In this document: piece after piece, positions 8,951-16,623 of the stretch
Numbering within the stretch: the first letter of the stretch is position 1
Layout: the number at the start of each line of letters is the position of its first letter
Source of the DNA: Clostridiaceae bacterium JG1575
GTDB lineage: Bacteria > Bacillota > Clostridia > Clostridiales > Clostridiaceae
Assembly: GCA_002838815.1 (NCBI GenBank)
Contig: LQGW01000052.1
Coordinates: 248,001 to 312,000 of the forward strand
Direction of reading: 5' to 3'
Length of the DNA: 64,000 bases
Notes under the pieces: model-generated
Seen by the model: only the letters and a program-made list of their open reading frames with translations
Told to the model about the DNA's origin: nothing
Database searches by the model: none
Program-made: the position numbers and the translations under genes

Positions 8951-10411
8951 TTGTATAAACTGAACCAGAATGAAACACCTCTTTTCGATGCCTTGATGGA
9001 ATATGTGGATCGGGATACGATCCCTTTCCACGTTCCCGGTCATAAAAGGGGCCACGGCGTCGATGCCAAATTCAAACAATTCATGGGGGAGAACCCCTTT
9101 CAGATCGATGTGACGGTGTTCAAACTGGTGGATTCCCTGCACCATCCCACCGGCCCCATCAAAGAAGCCCAAGCCCTTGCGGCGGACGCCTATGGGGCGG
9201 ATGCTTCCTTTTTTTCCATTCATGGAACCTCTGGCGCCATTCAGGCCATGATCATGAGCGTCGTCAACGCCGGGGAAACCATTATCGTCCCGCGAAACGT
9301 TCATAAATCCGTGACGGCTGGAATTATTCTCTCGGGCGCCACGCCAGTTTATATGCAGCCGGAGCTTGATAAGAACCTTGGGATTGCCAATGGGGTTTTG
9401 CCAGAGACTGTGGAGGCGACCCTCAAGGAAAACCCCCACGCCCGGGCGGTCTTAATCATCAACCCCACCTATTACGGCGTGGCTACGGACCTGAAGCGGA
9501 TTGCCGAAATCGTGCATTCCTACGACATTCCCCTCATTGTCGATGAGGCCCACGGACCGCACCTGAAGTTCAGCGATCAGCTGCCCCTTTCCGCCATGGA
9601 GGCGGGAGCCGATCTTTGCGCCCAATCCACTCATAAAATCATCGGGGCCATGACTCAATGCTCCTTGCTCCACGTCCGCACCAAATACGTGGATGTGTCC
9701 CGGGTTCAGCAGATCATGAACCTTTTGCAGACCACCTCTCCCTCCTACCCCCTCATGGCCTCCTTGGATACGGCACGCCGTCAGATCGCCCTGCACGGGA
9801 AGGAGCTCCTCGCCTACGCCATTGATCTTGCAGAATACGTTCGGGAGAAAATCAATGAAATCCCCGGCTTTTATTGCTACGGCAAGGAGCTCTTGAACCG
9901 GCCCGGTGTTTTTGCCATCGATCCCACGAAAATCTGCATCACCTGCCGAGATTTGGGCATCACGGGCTTTGACCTGGATATGATCCTCTCCAATAAATAC
10001 CACATCCAAATGGAGCTCTCGGACCTCTACAACGTCTTAGCGGTGGGAAGCTTCGGCGACACCAAAGAACATATGGATCAGCTGTTGGCGGCTCTTTGGG
10101 AAATCAGTGAAGAGTACATGAATAAGAGCTCGCGAAAAGCAGACTTTTTGGATATTCCGCCCATTCCCAAGCAGGTCCTGATTCCCCGGGAAGCCTTTAA
10201 TGGGCAAAAAACCTCGGTGCCTCTCTCCGATTCCATTGGCGAAGTTTCGGGTGAATTCCTCATGGCCTATCCCCCCGGCATTCCGGTGCTTTGCCCTGGC
10301 GAAGTCATTACCGAGGAAATTGTTCAGTACGTGGAAGATCTCAAAAAAACCGGGCTCTACGTACAAGGGACGGAAGATCCCAGAGTCGAAAACATCCAAG
10401 TGGTGCTTTAG
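8951..10411 (+). CDS. Orn/Lys/Arg decarboxylase family, PLP-dependent
   Basis: About 486 residues from TTG 8951. It is a fold-type I pyridoxal-phosphate enzyme of the SpeA/Cad-like family found in Bacillota, which decarboxylates arginine, lysine or ornithine to give polyamines. Visible features are the N-terminal PFHVPGHKRG, the aspartate pair region IVDEAHGPH (about 196-204) and the PLP lysine, probably Lys229, in STHKIIGAMTQ. The C-terminal domain ends with an IPVLCPGE stretch typical of the group. The start is not certain: TTG 8951 has only GGTGG as a ribosome site, with AGGAAGGA further away; the frame is open further upstream to 8855. The substrate cannot be decided from sequence alone. 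Confidence 0.93.
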   Translation: MYKLNQNETPLFDALMEYVDRDTIPFHVPGHKRGHGVDAKFKQFMGENPFQIDVTVFKLVDSLHHPTGPIKEAQALAADAYGADASFFSIHGTSGAIQAMIMSVVNAGETIIVPRNVHKSVTAGIILSGATPVYMQPELDKNLGIANGVLPETVEATLKENPHARAVLIINPTYYGVATDLKRIAEIVHSYDIPLIVDEAHGPHLKFSDQLPLSAMEAGADLCAQSTHKIIGAMTQCSLLHVRTKYVDVSRVQQIMNLLQTTSPSYPLMASLDTARRQIALHGKELLAYAIDLAEYVREKINEIPGFYCYGKELLNRPGVFAIDPTKICITCRDLGITGFDLDMILSNKYHIQMELSDLYNVLAVGSFGDTKEHMDQLLAALWEISEEYMNKSSRKADFLDIPPIPKQVLIPREAFNGQKTSVPLSDSIGEVSGEFLMAYPPGIPVLCPGEVITEEIVQYVEDLKKTGLYVQGTEDPRVENIQVVL

Positions 10412-10433
10412 CGCCCACCATAAACGCTTGATC

Positions 10434-10480
10434 CCACGGCCGGCCCTCCCAATTTTGCGGAAGGTCGGCCGTGGTTTTTT
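10434..10480 (+). terminator. Terminator after the decarboxylase gene
   Basis: CCACGGCCGGCC (10434-10445) pairs with GGTCGGCCGTGG (10463-10474) and is followed directly by TTTTTT. This is a classic intrinsic terminator in the plus direction. Confidence 0.9.
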
Positions 10481-10610
10481 GATTTTGATCCGACGAAACG
10501 TCCCTTTTGGAAATGGGGACTTCTGCTATTGGATTAAGAAGACTTCAAAGGATCCAAAGAATGGATCCTCGAAAAAAAAGGAAGATCCTCCCATGCGAGG
10601 GACCGTATGC

Positions 10611-10635
10611 TATAATATGTATAGAACATACGTTC
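10611..10635 (+). promoter_or_regulatory. Promoter with LexA (SOS) operator before the radical SAM gene
   Basis: An extended -10, TGCTATAAT (TATAAT at 10611-10616), is followed eight bases later by GAACATACGTTC (10624-10635), a perfect GAAC-N4-GTTC LexA box. Arrangement and distance match the recA promoter of this window, where the box also follows the -10. No good -35 is seen. The start codon of the radical SAM gene lies 42 bases downstream. Confidence 0.88.
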
Positions 10636-10676
10636 TTAGTCAAAGGGACCCTACCCCCGCATCGGAGGAATCGACC

Positions 10677-12053
10677 ATGAACTTTACCGACAAAGTCACC
10701 ATCTTAGCGGAATCCGCCAAATACGACGCCTCCTGCTCCTCTTCCGGATCGATGCGAAAAAAAGGCGGTCCGGGGCTTGGTAGCGCGGCGCCTGCAGGGA
10801 TCTGTCATACCTTTTCCTCGGACGGACGCTGCATATCCCTTTTAAAAATCCTACTCACCAACGCTTGTCGCTACGATTGTCACTACTGCGTCAACCGATG
10901 CAGCAACGACATCCCGCGGGCTCGCCTAACGCCGCAAGAGGTAGCGGATCTCACCATGGCCTTTTACCGGAGAAATTACATTGAAGGGCTGTTTTTAAGC
11001 TCCGGCATTCCCGTCTCCCCCGATCAAACCATGATGGACCTCATCCAATGCGCAAAGCTTTTGCGCACCGTGCATCACTTTCAAGGGTACATTCATTTAA
11101 AGGCCATTCCCGGGGCCGATCCTCTCTTGATCCAGGAAGCCGGCATGTACTGCGACCGCCTAAGCGTCAACATCGAACTGCCCTCTGAGGAGAGCTTCCC
11201 GATCCTCACCCCACAAAAACGCATGGCCGATGTGACGGGCCCCATGGGCACCATCGCCTCGGCCATCCGGCACCAGACCAAGGGACCCTTAGCCCTCAAA
11301 GGGGCTTCCTTCGCGCCAGCAGGTCAAAGCACGCAGCTGATCGTGGGGGCTACGGCTGATTCCGATCACCGGATTCTGCTTTTAGCGCAGTCCCTCTACA
11401 GCCGCTACCAGCTCAAACGGGTGTATTATTCAGCGTACATGCCCGTCAACCAAGGGCCAACCCTTCCAGAGCTCATTGCCCCACCCCTTTTACGGGAGCA
11501 TCGGATCTATCAAGCCGACTGGCTGTTGCGCTTTTACGGGTTTTCCGCTCAAGAACTGTTGAACGAGGGAGAGAACTTTGAAGAGGAATGGGATCCGAAA
11601 ACCACCTGGGCCCTGCGCCATCCAGAATTTTTCCCTGTGGAAATCCAGCGAGCCCCCAAGCGCGACCTTTTAAGAGTTCCAGGCATCGGCGTCCAGTCCG
11701 CCCTACGCATCATCAAAGCTCGCGCCCACGGGTCCCTAGAGGCCGCCTGCCTCAAAAAAATGGGCATTGTGATGAAGCGCGCGTGCCATTTCATCACCTG
11801 CGGTGGAAAGGCGCTAGCCCCCACCGGCTTTGACCCATTGCGCATCCGAAGCGCTCTCTCCCCCGGGCCCAAAATTCAGCAGCTGAGTTTTTTCGACGAT
11901 GAACTCAAAGCCCTCGCCGAAGAAACCTTTTTAAAGCAGCCCGACGCCCTTTGGGGCTGGCGAGAAGAAGATGTCTGTCGGGCCCTACAACAAAACGCAG
12001 CACAGCAGGCCCTTTTACAGGAAGAGCGCACTCGGCCCTTGGGAGGTTTTTAG
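10677..12053 (+). CDS. Putative DNA modification/repair radical SAM protein (TIGR03916-like)
   Basis: A 458-residue radical SAM protein. The cluster-binding motif is CRYDCHYC, with Cys64, Cys68 and Cys71; a further Cys lies at 75. The region around GRCISLLKILLTNAC matches the family annotated as putative DNA modification/repair radical SAM proteins. A helix-hairpin-helix (LLRVPGIGVQSALRI) in the C-terminal third suggests DNA binding. ATG 10677 follows CGGAGGAA. The DUF4130 gene starts two bases after its stop, so the two form an operon, and these families are known to occur together. The LexA box upstream points to DNA-damage induction. The chemistry has not, to my knowledge, been settled; repair by radical chemistry is inference. 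Confidence 0.92.
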   Translation: MNFTDKVTILAESAKYDASCSSSGSMRKKGGPGLGSAAPAGICHTFSSDGRCISLLKILLTNACRYDCHYCVNRCSNDIPRARLTPQEVADLTMAFYRRNYIEGLFLSSGIPVSPDQTMMDLIQCAKLLRTVHHFQGYIHLKAIPGADPLLIQEAGMYCDRLSVNIELPSEESFPILTPQKRMADVTGPMGTIASAIRHQTKGPLALKGASFAPAGQSTQLIVGATADSDHRILLLAQSLYSRYQLKRVYYSAYMPVNQGPTLPELIAPPLLREHRIYQADWLLRFYGFSAQELLNEGENFEEEWDPKTTWALRHPEFFPVEIQRAPKRDLLRVPGIGVQSALRIIKARAHGSLEAACLKKMGIVMKRACHFITCGGKALAPTGFDPLRIRSALSPGPKIQQLSFFDDELKALAEETFLKQPDALWGWREEDVCRALQQNAAQQALLQEERTRPLGGF

Positions 12054-12055
12054 CC

Positions 12056-12778
12056 ATGATCTATGTCGTTGAAAACTCCATGGAAGGCTTTTTCACAGCC
12101 CTATATCATCACTTGAAAATCGAGCCCTGCGAAGGGATCCTTCGGGAACAAGACGCGAGGGCCTCTCTTTTGGAGGCGCCCAAAGCCCTCCCTAGCGATA
12201 ATGCCCTCGCCCGCCGCGTCAGAGAAGGGCTTCGGGAAAAGCTCGGAAGCAAAGAACGATCCTTGATGAACTATCTTTTGCTTTATAACGATTCGCAAAG
12301 CTTCACCTGGGCCTTGCAGGTGACACTTTTTGCCCTCTCCTACGGCCCTGGGGCCGCGGATGTGTTGCAGCACCCCGCAGTTCTTCGGGCCACAAAATGC
12401 CAACAAGCCGTGCGCAAGGAAGCCCACCGTATGAAGGGATTTTTACGCTTTCAATGTGTGGAGCAGGTGATGATTGCCGTCATGGAGCCCGACCACGACA
12501 TCTTGGAGCTCTTAGCGCCCCATTTTCGTCAACGCATGGACCATCACCCCTATCTGATTGTGGACGCCAAACGTCAAAAGGCACTTCTGATCCAAGATCA
12601 GAAGTGCCTGGTGCAAAAAAACGTGCGTCTGCCCGATGGCTTGCAACAAGAAGATCCCTATGAAGCCCTGTGGCGCTCTTATGTGGATCATTTGGCCATC
12701 GTCTCTCGACGGAACCCCAAAGCACAGGACCGCCTGGTTCCTCGAAGGTATCGGGGGCACATGACGGAGTTTCAATAG
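12056..12778 (+). CDS. DUF4130 / TIGR03915-family putative DNA repair protein
   Basis: A 240-residue protein recognised by its N-terminal YVVENSMEGFFTALY, the central HRMKGFLRFQ and HHPYLIVD, and the C-terminal RRNPKAQDRLVPRRY. This family (DUF4130) is regularly found next to the radical SAM protein encoded just upstream and is annotated as a putative DNA repair partner. Start ATG 12056 lies two bases after the upstream stop, with GGGAGG 8-13 bases before it inside that gene. There is no membrane segment or signal. The operon ends here; the next gene is convergent with only three bases between. Co-regulation by LexA with its partner is expected. Enzymatic activity is unknown. Confidence 0.9.
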   Translation: MIYVVENSMEGFFTALYHHLKIEPCEGILREQDARASLLEAPKALPSDNALARRVREGLREKLGSKERSLMNYLLLYNDSQSFTWALQVTLFALSYGPGAADVLQHPAVLRATKCQQAVRKEAHRMKGFLRFQCVEQVMIAVMEPDHDILELLAPHFRQRMDHHPYLIVDAKRQKALLIQDQKCLVQKNVRLPDGLQQEDPYEALWRSYVDHLAIVSRRNPKAQDRLVPRRYRGHMTEFQ

Positions 12779-12781
12779 GCG

Positions 12782-14167
12782 TTAGGCTTTTTTGCGGCTG
12801 ACCAAGGCGCCCAATAAAATGGAGTAAAGCTTCGCCTCTGCCGTATCCGCCCGAGAAACCAAAAGAATGGGCACGCGAGCCCCCATGATGATGCCGGCGT
12901 TGACGGCTCCGGCAAAATAGCTAAGGGATTTGCCGAGCATGTTGCCCGCCTCAATGCTCGGCACGAGAAGCACGTCCGCATCCCCGACCACTTCGCCGGT
13001 GAGGCCCTTATGCTTTGCCGCTTCCTTGGAAATGGCGTTGTCCAGGGCAAGGGGGCCTTGCAGGATGCAGCCGGACAATTCGCCGCTTTGCTGCGCCAAA
13101 ACAAGATCCCGCGCGTCGAGGGTGCAGGGCATTTTCTCATTGACCTTTTCCACGGCGCAAAGCGCTGCGACCTTGGGTCGTTCAATACCCAGACAATGCC
13201 CCACGGCCACGGCGTTCTTCACGAGTTCCTTTTTCTGCTCCAGGGTGGGATAGGCGACCATGCCGCCATCCGTGGTCAAAAGAAGCTTATGGTAGGTGGG
13301 CACATCGTAGATCATGACGTGGGAGAGTACCGGGGACTGACGCAGGGTGAATTCCTTATTGAGGACCTGCTTTAATAAGGTTTTGGTTTCCAAGAGCCCT
13401 TTAAGGATCATGTCCGCCCGTCCTTCCGATGCCGCGCGGCACGCTTCGTGGGCGGCCATTTCCGCACTCTCGCAGCCAACAACCTCCACCCCCTCTTCAT
13501 CGCCCAAAAGGGCGCGGATCTTCTCGGCCTCGCCAAAAAGAAGGGGTTGGACTAAGCCTAGTTTTTTGGCGCGCAGCACCGCTTCAATGACGGCCTCGTC
13601 CTCTGCAGCGGCCACCGCAAGGACGGCCGGCTGCGCCAAAGACACCTCTTTCAACTGTTCCAATCGTGTAATCATCTCATTCTCCTTTTCCGCATGATGG
13701 GATGCTCGGGCAGCGTCTTGGACAGAAAGTTCTCGAAAGAATTCAGGCAATTCTTCCTCTGAATACACTTTGATTCCTTCGGCCCGAAGAAGCTCGGTGA
13801 AAACCCCTGCCCCGGGGATCCGTTGCCCACAAAATCGTCCGTCGTATCGTTCATGGACGCCACAGGACGGGCTGCGCTCCTTCAAAAGAACGGTGGTGAC
13901 GCCCTGCGCCTGGCAAAGGTGCAGGGCTTTTTGAGCCCCTTCCTTGAAGGCTGCTGTGACGTCTTGGCCCTCCTTGGTTTTGACGCAACCGCTGCAGGTT
14001 CGTTCCGCAGGCGCTCGAGGAATGGGTAAGCCGCCCAAGACCTCAGGGCAAAGTGGCAAGACCTCTTCTGCGGCCAACCCCTCCATAAGCTGGGGAATGC
14101 CCTTTTCTTGACCATCATAACGCACTTTGTGCCCCAAAAGACAGGCCGAAACGGCAATTTTTTTCAT
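12782..14167 (-). CDS. DUF523 protein fused to phosphate butyryltransferase-like domain
   Basis: One 461-residue frame covers two normally separate proteins. Residues 1 to about 150 are DUF523 (KIAVSACLLGHKVRYDG at the start, CSGC, SPSCG). Residues 165-461 are a full-length phosphate acyltransferase of the Ptb type, starting MITRLEQL and including GLVQPLLFGE, ILKGLLETKTLL and SIEAGNMLGKSL. Ptb exchanges the CoA of butyryl-CoA for phosphate. The linker of about 15 residues is polar. The first start, ATG 14167, has GGGAG upstream. An internal ATG (13675) has a perfect ribosome site, so Ptb may also be made separately. No butyrate kinase gene is adjacent. DUF523 function is unknown. Confidence 0.88.
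   Translation of the reverse strand: MKKIAVSACLLGHKVRYDGQEKGIPQLMEGLAAEEVLPLCPEVLGGLPIPRAPAERTCSGCVKTKEGQDVTAAFKEGAQKALHLCQAQGVTTVLLKERSPSCGVHERYDGRFCGQRIPGAGVFTELLRAEGIKVYSEEELPEFFRELSVQDAARASHHAEKENEMITRLEQLKEVSLAQPAVLAVAAAEDEAVIEAVLRAKKLGLVQPLLFGEAEKIRALLGDEEGVEVVGCESAEMAAHEACRAASEGRADMILKGLLETKTLLKQVLNKEFTLRQSPVLSHVMIYDVPTYHKLLLTTDGGMVAYPTLEQKKELVKNAVAVGHCLGIERPKVAALCAVEKVNEKMPCTLDARDLVLAQQSGELSGCILQGPLALDNAISKEAAKHKGLTGEVVGDADVLLVPSIEAGNMLGKSLSYFAGAVNAGIIMGARVPILLVSRADTAEAKLYSILLGALVSRKKA
13675..13687 (-). promoter_or_regulatory. Internal ribosome binding site and start for the Ptb domain
   Basis: On the minus strand AAGGAG (13687-13682) lies six bases before an in-frame ATG (13675-13673) that begins MITRLEQL, exactly where free-standing Ptb proteins begin. 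It suggests independent initiation of a 297-residue Ptb inside the fused frame. Confidence 0.65.
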
Positions 14168-14194
14168 AAGGTTCTCCCTAATTTCCCTGAGGGT

Positions 14195-16558
14195 CTATTT
14201 CAATTCGGCAATGGTGACGCCTGCGCCCCCTTCGCCATAGGCGCCAGGTCGTTTGGCGCGCACATGGGGATGCTTGTTGAGCAGCCCGTTGATGCGATTT
14301 TTCAACACGCCCGTGCCCACGCCATGGATGATGGTTACTTCACTGAGCCCGCCCATGGCGGCCTCATCCAAATACTGGTCCGTACGATAGGCGGCCTCTT
14401 CGGCGTCCAATCCTCGAAGATCCAACGAAGAGGGCACGCTGCGAAGGTTTAAGGAGACCGAGCGAGGGGGATTTTTCTTTGGGGCGCCCGCCTCCTTTTT
14501 TAAGGGCAAAAGGTCCCGAAGATTTGCGTTGATCTTCATGATGCCCGCCTGAACCTGTAGATCCCCCTTCTCATCGGGTAGGGTCAGCACGCTGACGGTC
14601 TTTGCAATGGTCCGATGATGGTATTCTTTGCCCAAGCGGATGCTTTTTTTGATGCTTTGATCCTCGGGCTCATTGGCCTCTTTGGCTTTTTCTTCGGCGT
14701 CGATGAGGGCCAAAGTGTCGCGCAGGCTTTGCCGGTTTTTCTCCAGTTCTTGGCGTAAGGAGCCATGATAGCCCTGGTTTTCAATGCGGCGCAGGCTCTT
14801 TAAGATGTCGTCGGCTTCCTCTTTGACGTTGCGTAGGAGCCCGCGCGCCTCGCGCCGAGCATCTTCAAGCTCTTTTTCCCTTAGGGCGTCCACACCGGCG
14901 AGCTTTTTTTCCAGCTCCTCTTTTTGCCTCTCCAAGCTGCGGCGCAGGGCGTCCGCTTTTTGTGCATCCGTACGCGCTCGCTGATTGGAGGTTTCAAGGT
15001 TCTCCAAAAGATCTTCAAAGCGCAGGGAATCCTCGGTCAAATACGTACGGGCCTCTTCGATGATCTCCAAGGACAAGCCCAAACGCTGACTGATGAGAAA
15101 TGCGTTGGATTTTCCCGGGACCCCAATGAGCAGGCGATACGTAGGGCGCAGGGAGTGCACATCAAATTCCACGGAGGCGTTTTCCACGCCCGAAGTGCGT
15201 AGGGCATAGGCTTTAAGCTCCGAATAGTGCGTGGTGGCGATAACCCGACTGCCTCTTTGTTTCAGCGTTTCCAAAAGGGCCATGGCGAGCGCTGCGCCCT
15301 CTGTGGGGTCGGTGCCCGCCCCCAATTCGTCAAAGAGCACCAGGGAGGAGTCATCGGCTCCCTTCATGATCTCTACGATGTTGGTCATGTGGCTGGAGAA
15401 AGTGGATAAACTTTGCTCGATGCTCTGCTCATCTCCGATGTCTGCATATACTTCCCGGAAAAAGGAAATGTGCGATCCTTCATTAACGGGAATGGGCACC
15501 CCGGAGAGCGCCATGACGTGGAGAAGGCCCACGGTCTTCAAGGTCACGGTCTTGCCCCCGGTGTTGGGTCCGGTGATGACGAGGGAGGTAAAGTCCTCGC
15601 CCAGCCAGATGGTGGAAGGAACGGCTTTTTTGGGCGGCAGCAGCGGGTGTCGGGCGCTTATTAGATGAAAGGTGCCGTCCTCTTGAATCAAGGGGCTCAC
15701 GGCAAAAAGCTGTGCAGCGTATTTGGCTCGAGCGAAGATCGAATCCAATTCGTAGATGATCTGCGCATCTCGGGCCACTGCCGGATGATGGGCGGTGACT
15801 TTGGCCGAAAGCTCCCGAAGAATCCGTTGGATCTCCGATGCTTCCTTGAGCATCAGCTCGCGAATTTCATTGTTGAGCTGCACAAGGCTCATGGGCTCGA
15901 TGTAGACCGTTTGTCCGGAGGCGGACTGATCGTGCACGAGCCCCGGGACCTGGCCTTTATGCTCCGCCTTCACTGGGATGACGTAACGGTCGCCCCGCAC
16001 GGTATAGAGGGCTTCTTGAAGGTATTTGGCGTTGCTTCGCACCAAGCCCTGGATCTTTTCCTTCACAGAGCCGCTTTTTTCCTTCAGCGCTTTTCGGATG
16101 CCGTAGAGCTGCATGGAGGCCCGATCGGCGATTTCTTCTTCGCTGAGAATCGCCTGGGCAATGTCTTCTTCCAGGCGCGGCAGGGGCGTGATGCCCTGCA
16201 AAAGATTCGTCAAGGCGGACACATCGCCCTCCTCCAAGCTACCGTAGCGCAGGAAAAGCCGCGCCGAGCGCAGAAGGTTTCCGATGTGCAGCAGCCCCTT
16301 GGGGTTGAGGGTTCCCCCTTTTTGGGCTCGAAGGAGTTCCTCTCGGGCATCGTAGACGCCTTCAAAGGGTGGGGCGCCTTTAGCCGAAAGCAACCGACCC
16401 GCAGCATCCACTTCGCGCAGCGCACGGGCGGCTTCTTGTGGGGTATCAAAAGGCGTCAGCGCTTCGACTTTCTCTGCGCCCGCCGAGCACACAGCCCTTT
16501 TTTTGATCTCTTCTTTGATTTTATTAAATTCCAGTTTGTCAATGCTTTTGCTATTCAT
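14195..16558 (-). CDS. mutS2: MutS2 ATPase/endonuclease
   Basis: A 787-residue MutS2 of usual length. Order of domains: helical clamp/lever region, ATPase with Walker A GPNTGGKTVT (about residue 335) and Walker B LVLFDELGAGTDP, a long coiled coil (about 510-630), and a C-terminal Smr domain beginning SLDLRGLDAEEA with the GVGTGVLKNRI loop. Family members suppress recombination and, in B. subtilis, split collided ribosomes, so either role is possible. ATG 16558 follows AAGGAAT. The DUF523-Ptb gene starts 27 bases downstream and the U32 peptidase gene ends 65 bases upstream, so these may be one transcript. Confidence 0.97.
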   Translation of the reverse strand: MNSKSIDKLEFNKIKEEIKKRAVCSAGAEKVEALTPFDTPQEAARALREVDAAGRLLSAKGAPPFEGVYDAREELLRAQKGGTLNPKGLLHIGNLLRSARLFLRYGSLEEGDVSALTNLLQGITPLPRLEEDIAQAILSEEEIADRASMQLYGIRKALKEKSGSVKEKIQGLVRSNAKYLQEALYTVRGDRYVIPVKAEHKGQVPGLVHDQSASGQTVYIEPMSLVQLNNEIRELMLKEASEIQRILRELSAKVTAHHPAVARDAQIIYELDSIFARAKYAAQLFAVSPLIQEDGTFHLISARHPLLPPKKAVPSTIWLGEDFTSLVITGPNTGGKTVTLKTVGLLHVMALSGVPIPVNEGSHISFFREVYADIGDEQSIEQSLSTFSSHMTNIVEIMKGADDSSLVLFDELGAGTDPTEGAALAMALLETLKQRGSRVIATTHYSELKAYALRTSGVENASVEFDVHSLRPTYRLLIGVPGKSNAFLISQRLGLSLEIIEEARTYLTEDSLRFEDLLENLETSNQRARTDAQKADALRRSLERQKEELEKKLAGVDALREKELEDARREARGLLRNVKEEADDILKSLRRIENQGYHGSLRQELEKNRQSLRDTLALIDAEEKAKEANEPEDQSIKKSIRLGKEYHHRTIAKTVSVLTLPDEKGDLQVQAGIMKINANLRDLLPLKKEAGAPKKNPPRSVSLNLRSVPSSLDLRGLDAEEAAYRTDQYLDEAAMGGLSEVTIIHGVGTGVLKNRINGLLNKHPHVRAKRPGAYGEGGAGVTIAELK

Positions 16559-16623
16559 GGGGTATTCCTTTGGATGTTGGTCCGTTCGGGAAGGGACAAG
16601 AATCGGTTGCGTGCGTTTTTGGG

